Made by a program: the position numbers and the translations under genes
Notes under the pieces: generated by a model
What the model saw: only the letters and a program-made list of their open reading frames with translations
Database searches by the model: none
Told to the model about the DNA's origin: nothing
NCBI GenBank assembly: GCA_030605085.1
Contig: JAUWBH010000129.1
Span: 1-17,558 of the forward strand
DNA: 17,558 bases
From: Promethearchaeota archaeon
GTDB taxonomy: Archaea; Asgardarchaeota; Lokiarchaeia; Sigynarchaeales; SOKP01
Reading direction: 5' to 3'
Shown: positions 8,033 through 15,580 of the stretch, in pieces
Layout of the letters: the number at the start of each line of letters is the position of its first letter
Position numbering within the stretch: position 1 is the stretch's first letter

Positions 8033-9538
8033 CTACTTAAGGATAATAAGCCCATTTTTTTCTTGATTTTTAACAGATTTAGGAAGTTTTGTAATATCAT
8101 TGTTTAAAGTTAAATTTAAGGTTTTGAGAGAGGAAAGAGACCCAATCGATTCTGGTAGTGTTTTGAGTTTGTTACCCCGTAGATTTAATTCTTCTAATGA
8201 AGAAAGAGATCCGATCCATCCAGGGAGACTATTTAAATTGTTCCAGCTTAAATCAAGTTTCTTAAGGGAAGTTAGATTCCTAAATGATTCTGGTAATGTG
8301 TTTAGTTGGTTATTAGGCAATATTAACGATTCTAAAGAGGTTAGTGAGCCTATCGATTCTGGTAGTTGCATAATTTCATTATTATATAGATTTAATTCTA
8401 CTACTGATGGCAAAAAGCCAAATCCTTCTTGAAAATTAGATAAAGATTTATTTCCCCCTAAACCTATTTTTTTGAGAGATTTTAGATTTTTTATCCAATC
8501 TGGAATATATTTCAAATTATTTAATCCTAGATTTAGTTTTTCAAGCGAGGAAAGTCCCTTTAATGATTTTGGTATTATCTCTAATTTATTCCCGTGTAAA
8601 TTTAAAACCTCAAGAGAAGTCAATTTTTTAATTGATTTTGGAAGCGTAGTTAATTTATTATGTTTTAGATCTAAAGTCTTTAAAACCTTTAGTGCCCCAA
8701 AAGAATTTGGAATGTCTGTTAAATTATTATATCTTAAATTTAAGTATTCTAATGATTTTAGAGAACCAAAAAATTCGGGTAATTGATTTATTACGTTATG
8801 GCTTAAATCCAGGTATTTAAGAGAACCGAGAGAGTAAATAGATATCGGAACTTGGGCAATTTTATTACTTCTTAATTCTAACTTTTTAAGGTATTTCAAG
8901 ATATTTATAAATTTAGATAAATCCTTCAGAATTTTATATCCAGAAACATCATCACTAATAAAGGATAAATTTAACTCTGTTACTACGCCTTTTTCTACTT
9001 TATAATTGAACTTTTCAACTATTTCTTTAAAATATTTAATAACAATATAGTTATTGATAATTTCTACGAGTTTTTCAGTTTTAAAATTTTGAATCCCCTT
9101 GGTTTTAAAAGAATCATTAAGACTCATATTAAATTGATGATCATCGAATTTTTTTATCTTATCAATTAAAATTGATTTCGCCTTATCGTTGTTAATTTCC
9201 CTTAAAAATAACACGATTGACATTAAAAATTGCCACGATTTTTCGTGTTCTAAAGACCATTTTAAAGGAGATAAAGCCTTCTCGCGAAACAAATCCATTA
9301 AGGTATTTGCAGCTAATATTCTTACTTCTTCGTAAGAATCAGATATCAATAAATTTTCTAAAATAGAAAAAACTTTTTTGTTCTTAATATGAAGTTTTTG
9401 CAATGTTTTAATGCTTTCAAGCCGAGTTTCAACACTATAGGCATTTTCGATTAAAGAGATTAATAATTCAACAGCCGTTAACTTATCAATGTCTCTTTTC
9501 TTAAAATCCTCGTAAATTTTTTTTGGAGTTAAAGCCAT
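8033..9538 (-). CDS. HEAT-repeat plus leucine-rich-repeat protein
   Basis: This 501-residue protein has two repeat parts. Residues about 20-130 are helical and HEAT-like, with runs such as VRILAANTLMDLF. From about residue 184 a degenerate repeat leads into twelve tandem leucine-rich repeats of 23 residues (217-492) with the pattern LxxLxLxxNxLxxLPxSIGxLxS. One repeat (LKKIGLGGNKSLSNFQ) is one residue longer. The last repeat runs into a short basic C-terminus. LRR solenoids of this type are protein-interaction surfaces. In Asgard archaea and in Roco-type proteins they often occur with Ras-like GTPases, but no GTPase domain is visible here. No signal peptide or anchor is seen, so a cytoplasmic scaffold is most likely. 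The partner is unknown. A TATA-like stretch on the minus strand around 9565-9590 suggests its own promoter. Confidence 0.85.
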   Translation of the reverse strand: MALTPKKIYEDFKKRDIDKLTAVELLISLIENAYSVETRLESIKTLQKLHIKNKKVFSILENLLISDSYEEVRILAANTLMDLFREKALSPLKWSLEHEKSWQFLMSIVLFLREINNDKAKSILIDKIKKFDDHQFNMSLNDSFKTKGIQNFKTEKLVEIINNYIVIKYFKEIVEKFNYKVEKGVVTELNLSFISDDVSGYKILKDLSKFINILKYLKKLELRSNKIAQVPISIYSLGSLKYLDLSHNVINQLPEFFGSLKSLEYLNLRYNNLTDIPNSFGALKVLKTLDLKHNKLTTLPKSIKKLTSLEVLNLHGNKLEIIPKSLKGLSSLEKLNLGLNNLKYIPDWIKNLKSLKKIGLGGNKSLSNFQEGFGFLPSVVELNLYNNEIMQLPESIGSLTSLESLILPNNQLNTLPESFRNLTSLKKLDLSWNNLNSLPGWIGSLSSLEELNLRGNKLKTLPESIGSLSSLKTLNLTLNNDITKLPKSVKNQEKNGLIILK

Positions 9539-9712
9539 ATTCTTTAAATTTACTAATATAGAATGAAATTTATAATATTATAAAATATTAAATCCTTTCA
9601 ATTGAAGTACTGCCAATAATAATAGTTTTTATTTATCAATTAAAAATTCAAAATTAAGTTTATTTGCGAATTTTAAAAGCCAAAATTATTATTAAGAAAA
9701 AAGAGTAGATAT

Positions 9713-10798
9713 TTATTTTAAGCCAGCAACATCTATTATTGCATTAGCAATCGCTTCTGGTTCGATTTCTTCGATAAAATGTCCAACAACATGTCCCTCA
9801 AAAACTTCAACATGACCTTCAAGTTGAGGAAGATGGTCAATCCATTGCTGAGTAACTTCATCTTTAGCTAATGGGTCCTGTTTTCCTAAAACAGCACGGA
9901 CACCAATATTTTGCCCGTTAAGACCCCATTCTTTACTGATATTGTCTTGTATAAAGCGGTAAAAAGGAGTCGTATCTCGATCGCCAAGGTTAGGTTCAGT
10001 ATAGATATTTCCATATCCCCACACTGGTGTTTGAAGGACCAAACGCTTTGAACTCATCACATTTGATTCCGATTGAAACTGTTCTCTAAAAAGTTTTTGA
10101 GCTATAGTCTCATTTTCTACGAAAGAACCCGTCTCTCTTGCTGTGGCAAGCATATTAGGCATATTTGCTAATAATTCGGGATTAAAAAAAATTGCATAAG
10201 ATGCAAATGCGCCCCATAAGTTATTAGGGATTATTTTTGGTGTATTAGCCCATAGAAACTGTTTAAATGGAAAACCTTTATCGTAAGTTATACCTTCTTT
10301 CGGTATCGGAAAAACAGAACTATTTAATATGACGAGATTAGAAACACGATCAGAAACTTTTAAGAAAGCACCAATACCGATGGGGCCGCCCCAATCATGT
10401 ATTATTATAGTTGCATTACGTAAATCAAGATAGTTTATGAGTTGGAAAAGATTATCGGCATGATCCATGCAGACCATTTCGAATGATGCCTGATCAGATA
10501 AGCCAAAACCAATATGATCCATTGCTACGACCCTGATAGGTTTCTTAGCAGAATTTATCATGTGCTTAATAACATCTCTATAAGTGTACGAAGATTCAGG
10601 ATTGCCATGAATGAAAACGATTGTGCTTTCTGGATCTCCTGTCCCATGAACGCTATCTCTGTAAAACATTTTTTTTCCGGCATCCATACCCTCCGATAAC
10701 TCATACCAGAATCCGCATCCTTCCGGATAATAATCTTCTGGAACGCTACTGACTGGCGTATTACTGGGGATGGAATTTGGATTTTGTTTAACGCCCAT
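9713..10798 (-). CDS. haloalkane dehalogenase-like alpha/beta hydrolase (subfamily III-type residues)
   Basis: This 361-residue alpha/beta hydrolase shows the oxyanion motif HGNPESS (64-70), DHIGFGLSD (94-102), the nucleophile elbow HDWGGPIG with Asp135, an acid candidate Asp308 (LGKQDPL) and the base His340 (GHVVGHFIEE). Using Asp as nucleophile separates dehalogenases and epoxide hydrolases from Ser esterases. Asn66 and Trp136 could bind the halide. An Asp-His-Asp triad with an Asn-Trp pair is the combination described for haloalkane dehalogenase subfamily III. An N-terminal extension of about 40 residues is Asn/Ser/Pro-rich and has no clear signal peptide. GGTGA lies just upstream of the start codon and may be a ribosome binding site. 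The gene starts 38 bp after the radical SAM gene upstream on the same strand, so the two are probably co-transcribed. An epoxide hydrolase or other hydrolase of this clade cannot be excluded. Confidence 0.8.
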   Translation of the reverse strand: MGVKQNPNSIPSNTPVSSVPEDYYPEGCGFWYELSEGMDAGKKMFYRDSVHGTGDPESTIVFIHGNPESSYTYRDVIKHMINSAKKPIRVVAMDHIGFGLSDQASFEMVCMDHADNLFQLINYLDLRNATIIIHDWGGPIGIGAFLKVSDRVSNLVILNSSVFPIPKEGITYDKGFPFKQFLWANTPKIIPNNLWGAFASYAIFFNPELLANMPNMLATARETGSFVENETIAQKLFREQFQSESNVMSSKRLVLQTPVWGYGNIYTEPNLGDRDTTPFYRFIQDNISKEWGLNGQNIGVRAVLGKQDPLAKDEVTQQWIDHLPQLEGHVEVFEGHVVGHFIEEIEPEAIANAIIDVAGLK

Positions 10799-10836
10799 TT
10801 AGTTCACCAATTAGCCTTCTCCTTCTTTAGAAAGTG

Positions 10837-12684
10837 TTAGAATCCGCCGTAGCTTTGTCCTCTTATGCTTTTCAGAATTATATCGTCTAACTCGTTTATT
10901 TTTTTGCTCGATTTAACCCTATACCTCATGCTCAAGAATTTGTTTATGACCTTGTATTTTAAATTATTACGCTTCATATCTCTACGAATTTTTCTCGGAA
11001 TTTTATTTGGATACTCGGTTATGTAAGGAATATCATCATCCTTAATGGATCCGTCCTTTTCGTAAAGATATTTTTTAGCGGGTTCTTCCCTTGGTTTTCG
11101 GTTAAATGGGTCAAACATATGTTTCATTTTGAATTTCAATGCACTCTGTTCAACACTGCGGGATATTAATTCCATCATCGGTGTCGGTTCGCCTATAAGA
11201 TCCCTAAATCTTTCATCTGCTTTAAAAACTCTCCGTCTAACGACACCGTTCGGCGCGAAGCGATCCATTGCCCCTAACATCGTCCATGAGACCGCGGCAC
11301 TCCGTTTGAATAGGTTAGATCTGATCTCACTCATTAAAGGGTTATCAGAATTCATACTGAAGTCATAGCCGTTTAGTGAAACTTCAAACCTCCTAAGCAT
11401 TGACGGACCCCATGTTTTGTACATCAAATCGTATCCATATTCTGTCAGATTTAGAGTTTCATGCGTTTCTAGAGAGATATTCTTCTGTGCTCCGCTCCAG
11501 AAATGTACATCCTCCCACGGTACTTCCATTACATGTCCTTGATCTTTAAGCTTACACCATAATTCGGTACCAGGGAAAGGGGATAGGCGTGTTAATTGTT
11601 GGTAAGTAGGTTTACACGCAATAAAATAGTTAAGATCCTCGTACATGTTTGCATGATTTTGGTAATCCCAACCACATATCCACGCACCAAGCGTCCGAAT
11701 GCCCATTGAATGAAGCTTGTGAAACACTTCTCGAGCATCAGCTTCTTTAACTTTTTTATAGCCGTGGTCACCAGCAAACTTGGATTCCACACCAATGAAA
11801 ACCGCACCCATTCCAGTTTCAGGAATAGCATCCCAACCATAATTACTAGCAAAATGCCAGATAAAATCTACTGAACCAAAGCCAGTGTAGTCAACATTTT
11901 CTATAAGATCTTTGTTGTTTTGCCACATTTCCCTAGTTTTGGCAAGCCATCGGGGATGGCGAAAATGATCTTCTTCGATTACAAAAAGAGATGACAGGCT
12001 TGGGAAGTGTTTACGATAAGCTTTAACATGGTCAACAAAATCTTCTGGTGAAAGCAGTTCAATCCGTTTTTGACCGAACATCTCAGTGGTTGAGCAAAAA
12101 TCGCAGCCACCAGGACATCCTAACCCTGTGACTACAAAACCCATACCGCCTCTGGGGTATTTATTGATAAATGCTGGGGCACCACCACATTTTGGCATTA
12201 GTTTTTGAGTTATCTTTCTATCTGTGTCCTCACCTAGGAACTCACGAAGAAACTTTACACCCTCTCCTTTTACTACATGGTCCACATATTTTTTTTTAAA
12301 TTCTTCGTCATACTGAGCATCAAAAGCTTGGGCACCATAACTCCCTAAAAGAATTTTCGTTTCAGGAGATTTTTCTCGGATATATTTGCACATTTTCATA
12401 ACCATATCAAGATGAACTGGAAACGCACTGATGCCAATTGTAGCATATCCTTTATCAACTTCTTCGGTGAAATTCTTCCATCGTGGATATTCAAGTAAAG
12501 TCGAAGGAATATTAATGTTTTGCGCCAGAATATGGTTCGCATAACAATGAGTATGAGAAACGACCGTAAATATATCATCGCCATGAGTAAAGCGCTGACC
12601 TGTAGCATCTGTGAGAGAATCGTTAGCGGGTAAAGATGGGTAAGGATAGCAGGGGGTTGTCAACAAAATTCTATCTGATATCAT
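10837..12684 (-). CDS. cobalamin-binding radical SAM protein, module 1
   Basis: The protein has 615 residues from the start chosen here. An in-frame ATG at 12741 would add 19 Lys-rich residues, but the ATG at 12684 matches the start of the paralogue at 15397 (MISDRILLTT versus MSETKILLTT). Residues 1 to about 150 look like a Rossmann-type B12-binding domain (GISAFPVHLD, then KILLGSYGAQA) without the classical DxHxxG lower-ligand motif. The radical SAM motif GLGCPGGCDFCSTTE gives Cys190, Cys194 and Cys197 for a [4Fe-4S] cluster. The barrel continues with FVIEEDHFRHP, GAWICGWD and LTRLSPFPGTEL. The C-terminal 200 residues are conserved only with the paralogue here. The family does methyl transfers, cyclisations and other radical chemistry, and no substrate can be named. 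It is divergent from the wHTH gene at 12830 and probably co-transcribed with the downstream dehalogenase-like gene. Confidence 0.85.
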   Translation of the reverse strand: MISDRILLTTPCYPYPSLPANDSLTDATGQRFTHGDDIFTVVSHTHCYANHILAQNINIPSTLLEYPRWKNFTEEVDKGYATIGISAFPVHLDMVMKMCKYIREKSPETKILLGSYGAQAFDAQYDEEFKKKYVDHVVKGEGVKFLREFLGEDTDRKITQKLMPKCGGAPAFINKYPRGGMGFVVTGLGCPGGCDFCSTTEMFGQKRIELLSPEDFVDHVKAYRKHFPSLSSLFVIEEDHFRHPRWLAKTREMWQNNKDLIENVDYTGFGSVDFIWHFASNYGWDAIPETGMGAVFIGVESKFAGDHGYKKVKEADAREVFHKLHSMGIRTLGAWICGWDYQNHANMYEDLNYFIACKPTYQQLTRLSPFPGTELWCKLKDQGHVMEVPWEDVHFWSGAQKNISLETHETLNLTEYGYDLMYKTWGPSMLRRFEVSLNGYDFSMNSDNPLMSEIRSNLFKRSAAVSWTMLGAMDRFAPNGVVRRRVFKADERFRDLIGEPTPMMELISRSVEQSALKFKMKHMFDPFNRKPREEPAKKYLYEKDGSIKDDDIPYITEYPNKIPRKIRRDMKRNNLKYKVINKFLSMRYRVKSSKKINELDDIILKSIRGQSYGGF

Positions 12685-12766
12685 AATATAGCCTTTTTTT
12701 TTAATATCAAATTTTAATTTTTTTTTATTTTTATTAATCACTATTTAGACAATAGAATATTTAAAT

Positions 12767-12787
12767 ATTGCTATAATGCCCAGCAAT
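12767..12787. promoter_or_regulatory. candidate operator of module 1 (inverted repeat)
   Basis: ATTGCT (12767-12772) and AGCAAT (12782-12787) form an inverted repeat with a nine-base spacer. It contains TAATGCC, which is also found in the perfect palindrome of module 2. An AT-only palindrome (AATATTTAAATATT) lies immediately to its left. The site sits just upstream of the box A proposed for the regulator gene, the same position as in module 2. Confidence 0.3.
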
Positions 12788-12794
12788 AAAGCAC

Positions 12795-12806
12795 AATATA
12801 TAAATA
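12795..12806 (+). promoter_or_regulatory. candidate box A for regulator 1, implying a leaderless start
   Basis: AATATATAAATA is a good match to an archaeal TATA element. It is centred about 29 bases before the ATG at 12830, so transcription would begin at or next to that ATG. This supports 12830 rather than the upstream ATG at 12776, which would lie before the promoter. Confidence 0.45.
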
Positions 12807-12829
12807 ATAAGTTACTAATTTTAATAACA

Positions 12830-13510
12830 ATGAGCTATAAAAATGACTACAAATCAAGCATATTAGAAAAATTAGCTGACTCTGCTTCTGGTTTAACAAT
12901 TACTGATCTTTCAAAAAAAATAGGGATTCATCGCAATACTACTTCAAAATATTTAAATATTTTAGAAGCTGAAGGTTTAGTAATAAAAAAAGATATAGGC
13001 GCAGCGCGTTTATATTTCAGTAAAAAAAGAAAATACCTTCGCAAGAAACTAGTTAACACATTTATTCAAGCACTATTATACGGATTAAAAGAAAAATTTC
13101 CCAATAAGGAGCAAATTTTTAAAGAAGTTGGTTTAAAACTTTTAGATCGTTTTCAATTTTCTCTTGGAGACGCATATCTTAAGGAAATCGAAAAACTAAG
13201 AGGGATTTCCGATACCAAAGCTTATTTAAAACTTTTTGAAGAGTTTTATAATTCGTTTGATTTTTTCCAAGACGATATTGATATCTCGATTTTTGAACTT
13301 CACCAAAATAGGGTAATATATAGAATTAAAAATTCAGAATATTTAAAGAAATCTGATGATTTCGTTTATTTTTTTTATGTAGTGTGCGGGATTACCGAGG
13401 GAATATATCTACGGAATTTAAATGTTAAAGTGAAATGTAACGTTGAAAATATTCATGTATCAAGTAATAAGAAAGAAAGCTTTATTGATGTTTCTTTAGA
13501 AATCCAATGA
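12830..13510 (+). CDS. winged-HTH regulator with V4R-like C-terminal domain, module 1
   Basis: The protein has 226 residues from this start. An upstream ATG at 12776 would add 18 residues, but it lies before the likely box A and has no counterpart in the paralogue. Residues 8-65 form an ArsR/MarR-like winged helix (GLTITDLSKKIGIHRNTTSK), followed by a basic helix. The C-terminal part (about 75-226) contains FELHQNRVIYRIKN and ends in CGITEGIYLRNLNVKVKCNV. Its layout recalls the V4R ligand-binding domain, but the usual paired cysteines near the C-terminus are absent (ENIHVSSNKKESFID). Cys186, Cys203 and His158 are shared with the paralogue and might hold a metal or cofactor. It is transcribed away from radical SAM gene 1, so it probably controls that divergent promoter. 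The V4R assignment is tentative. The DNA-binding role is firm. Confidence 0.8.
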   Translation: MSYKNDYKSSILEKLADSASGLTITDLSKKIGIHRNTTSKYLNILEAEGLVIKKDIGAARLYFSKKRKYLRKKLVNTFIQALLYGLKEKFPNKEQIFKEVGLKLLDRFQFSLGDAYLKEIEKLRGISDTKAYLKLFEEFYNSFDFFQDDIDISIFELHQNRVIYRIKNSEYLKKSDDFVYFFYVVCGITEGIYLRNLNVKVKCNVENIHVSSNKKESFIDVSLEIQ

Positions 13511-13514
13511 CTTG

Positions 13515-13560
13515 AATTTTCTAATTAGTAGATTTTAAAAAAAAAAAATTTAGAAAAATT
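13515..13560. terminator. bidirectional terminator region between convergent genes
   Basis: The spacer between regulator 1 and radical SAM gene 2 holds an inverted repeat, AATTTTCTAA (13515-13524) with TTAGAAAAATT (13550-13560), around a run of twelve A. Read from the minus strand, the A-run is a T-run. This suits ending both convergent transcripts. Confidence 0.35.
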
Positions 13561-15397
13561 AAAATGCAACACGAAAATTTCGTTCCCTTATTGCTTTTAT
13601 AATGTAATCATCTATTATGGGATTACTTTTACTGGATTTTAACTTACGAAAAATTTTTAACAGATTTCCTCGAAGGAAGTATCTGAAATTATTCGATTTC
13701 ATCGAGAAAGGGATTTTTGACAATAACTCAGTATGATAAGGGATGTCGTTGTCCTTTAGAGTTTTATTCTTTGGATAAAGATATCGTTTGGCTGGTTCTT
13801 CTTTAGGGTATCGGTTAAAAGAGTCCCACGTGTTTTTCATTTTGAAGTCTTTTGCGAGAGATTCAAATTTCTTTGCTACTAGTTCTTGGACTGGTGTAGG
13901 TTCGCCAATTAGTTCCCTATACTTTTCGTCAATTTTAAGAACTCTTCGTCTCACTACACCATTGGGCGCAAATCTGTCCATCGCATATACCATATTCCAT
14001 AGCATTGCTGCTTGTCGTTTGAAGAAAACTGATTTATGATTTTGCATTATAGGATTATTAGAATCTAAGCAATACTCATAACCTCGTAGGACAACATCAA
14101 GCTTTCTAAGCATAGAAGGACCCCATGTTTTATATAACAAGTCATACCCGTACTCAGTCAGATTCAGAGTTTCATGGATTTCTAACGCTACATTTTCTTG
14201 CGAACCACTCCAAAAATGCACGTCTTCCCATGGAACATCCCTCACACGATCACATTGCTTCATTTTATCGTATAATAAAGTGCCAGGGAAAGGAGATAAT
14301 CGAGTTAATTGTTGAAATGTTGGATAACATGCCACAAAATAGTTAAGATCCTCATAGATATTAGAATGGTTATGAAAATCCCATCCACATATCCACGCTC
14401 CAGCGGTACGAATTCCTAGAGAATGGAGTTTATGAAAGAGTTCTCGCGCGTCTACTTCCTTTCGTTTGGAATAGCCATGTTCTCCAGCAAATTTAGACTC
14501 AACACCGATGAAAATCGCACCGATGCCAAGTTCAGCCAAGGCATCCCATCCATATTTGTCAGCAAAATGCCAGATGTGATCCACTGAACCAAATCCAAAC
14601 CAATCGAGAGATTCCACTACCTCCGGATTGCTTTCCCAATATTGTTTGGTTTTGATGAGATATTCTGGATGACGAAAATGATCTTCTTCAATTACAAAAA
14701 CTTGAACAACACCAGGGAAATGTTCGTGATATGTGCGGATGTGATCAACTAACTCATGTGGTGATAATAATTCTATTCGTTTATGACCAAACATTTCAGT
14801 GGTAGAGCAAAAATCACACCCACCAGGACAGCCTAAGCCCGACACAAGGAAAGCAATATTTCCCTTAGGATGTTTATCGAGAAACCAAGCGGAACCACCG
14901 CATTTTGGCATTAATTTTTGTTGAATTCTTCGATTTGTATCTTCTCCTAAAAATTCACGAAGAAATTTCACACCTTCACCTTTTACTGCGTAGTCCACGT
15001 ATTTCTTCTGCGTTTCTTCATCATATTTTGCTTTAAATGCTTGTGCTCCATAGGATCCTAAAAGTATTTTTGTTTCTGGAGAATTTTCTCGGATATACTC
15101 GCACATCTTTAGTACATTGTCTAAATGAACAGGAAAACAACTGATGCCGATGATGTCGTAACCTTTGTCGACTTCCTTCGTAAAATCATCCCATCTAGGA
15201 TACTCAAGCAAAACGGAGGAAATATCGATATTTTGCGCTAAAATATGGTTTCCAAAGCAATGAGTATGAGAAATCATTGTAAAAATATCGTCACCTTTCG
15301 TAAAACGTTGACCGGTAGCATCTGTAAGAGAATCGTTAGCGGGGAGTGTAGGATAGGGCATAATGGGCGTTGTTAATAAAATTTTAGTTTCTGACAT
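13559..15397 (-). CDS. cobalamin-binding radical SAM protein, module 2 paralogue
   Basis: This 612-residue protein is a close paralogue of the protein at 12684-10837, with roughly two thirds of residues alike by eye over the whole length. The B12-binding-like domain covers 1 to about 150 (GISCFPVHLD, KILLGSYGAQA), again without DxHxxG. The radical SAM motif GLGCPGGCDFCSTTE puts Cys190, 194 and 197 at the same numbers as in the paralogue. FVIEEDHFRHP, AGAWICGWDF and LTRLSPFPGT follow. The C-terminal EEPAKRYLY and DNDIPYHTE segments are also shared, while the last 40 residues diverge. The gene appears to be monocistronic, because it ends facing regulator 1 and no hydrolase follows it. It starts back to back with regulator 2. 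The substrate is unknown. The conserved length and motifs argue that both copies are functional and possibly specialised. Confidence 0.87.
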   Translation of the reverse strand: MSETKILLTTPIMPYPTLPANDSLTDATGQRFTKGDDIFTMISHTHCFGNHILAQNIDISSVLLEYPRWDDFTKEVDKGYDIIGISCFPVHLDNVLKMCEYIRENSPETKILLGSYGAQAFKAKYDEETQKKYVDYAVKGEGVKFLREFLGEDTNRRIQQKLMPKCGGSAWFLDKHPKGNIAFLVSGLGCPGGCDFCSTTEMFGHKRIELLSPHELVDHIRTYHEHFPGVVQVFVIEEDHFRHPEYLIKTKQYWESNPEVVESLDWFGFGSVDHIWHFADKYGWDALAELGIGAIFIGVESKFAGEHGYSKRKEVDARELFHKLHSLGIRTAGAWICGWDFHNHSNIYEDLNYFVACYPTFQQLTRLSPFPGTLLYDKMKQCDRVRDVPWEDVHFWSGSQENVALEIHETLNLTEYGYDLLYKTWGPSMLRKLDVVLRGYEYCLDSNNPIMQNHKSVFFKRQAAMLWNMVYAMDRFAPNGVVRRRVLKIDEKYRELIGEPTPVQELVAKKFESLAKDFKMKNTWDSFNRYPKEEPAKRYLYPKNKTLKDNDIPYHTELLSKIPFSMKSNNFRYFLRGNLLKIFRKLKSSKSNPIIDDYIIKAIRERNFRVAF

Positions 15398-15419
15398 AAT
15401 TTTATCATGAATTTTTTAA

Positions 15420-15435
15420 TTTTTTTATAAAAAAT
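15420..15435 (-). promoter_or_regulatory. candidate box A for radical SAM gene 2
   Basis: On the minus strand a TTTTTTATAAAAAAATT-like stretch is centred about 30 bases before the start codon at 15397. That spacing would give a very short or absent leader. The surrounding DNA is so AT-rich that the match is weak evidence. Confidence 0.25.
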
Positions 15436-15485
15436 TGAAGTTTCTCATTATTTTATAATTAGGATTAAATTATATTTAAGTGTTT

Positions 15486-15511
15486 GCACTAGTGCTTGGC
15501 ATTAATGCCAA
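15486..15511. promoter_or_regulatory. adjacent perfect palindromes, candidate operator of module 2
   Basis: GCACTAGTGC (15486-15495) and TTGGCATTAATGCCAA (15496-15511) are two perfect palindromes that abut without a gap. They lie in the divergent promoter region between radical SAM gene 2 and regulator 2, upstream of the regulator's box A, and are much richer in G and C than the flanks. A dimeric wHTH protein typically binds such a site. The motif TAATGCC recurs in the equivalent region of module 1. Confidence 0.5.
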
Positions 15512-15528
15512 CTTTTATTAAAGTAATT

Positions 15529-15540
15529 ATTATATATAAT
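15529..15540 (+). promoter_or_regulatory. candidate box A for regulator 2
   Basis: ATTATATATAAT is TATA-like and lies about 45 bases upstream of the ATG at 15581. The palindromic candidate operator ends 18 bases upstream of it, so a bound protein could block or recruit the basal factors. Confidence 0.4.
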
Positions 15541-15580
15541 AATATACATTTTAGAAAAATTTTCAGAAATACTCTTTTTT

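Noticed and set aside
8100..8786. Two plus-strand frames of 110 and 104 residues with internal periodicity
   Set aside because: The periodicity simply mirrors the leucine-rich repeats encoded on the minus strand.
8033..8890. Tandem DNA repetition that might suggest a CRISPR or satellite array
   Set aside because: The period is 69 bp in frame and degenerate at the DNA level. It is the coding sequence of leucine-rich repeats, without constant repeats and unique spacers.
9713..10798. Assignment of the hydrolase as a serine esterase or proline iminopeptidase
   Set aside because: The nucleophile elbow is HDWGG with Asp instead of GxSxG.
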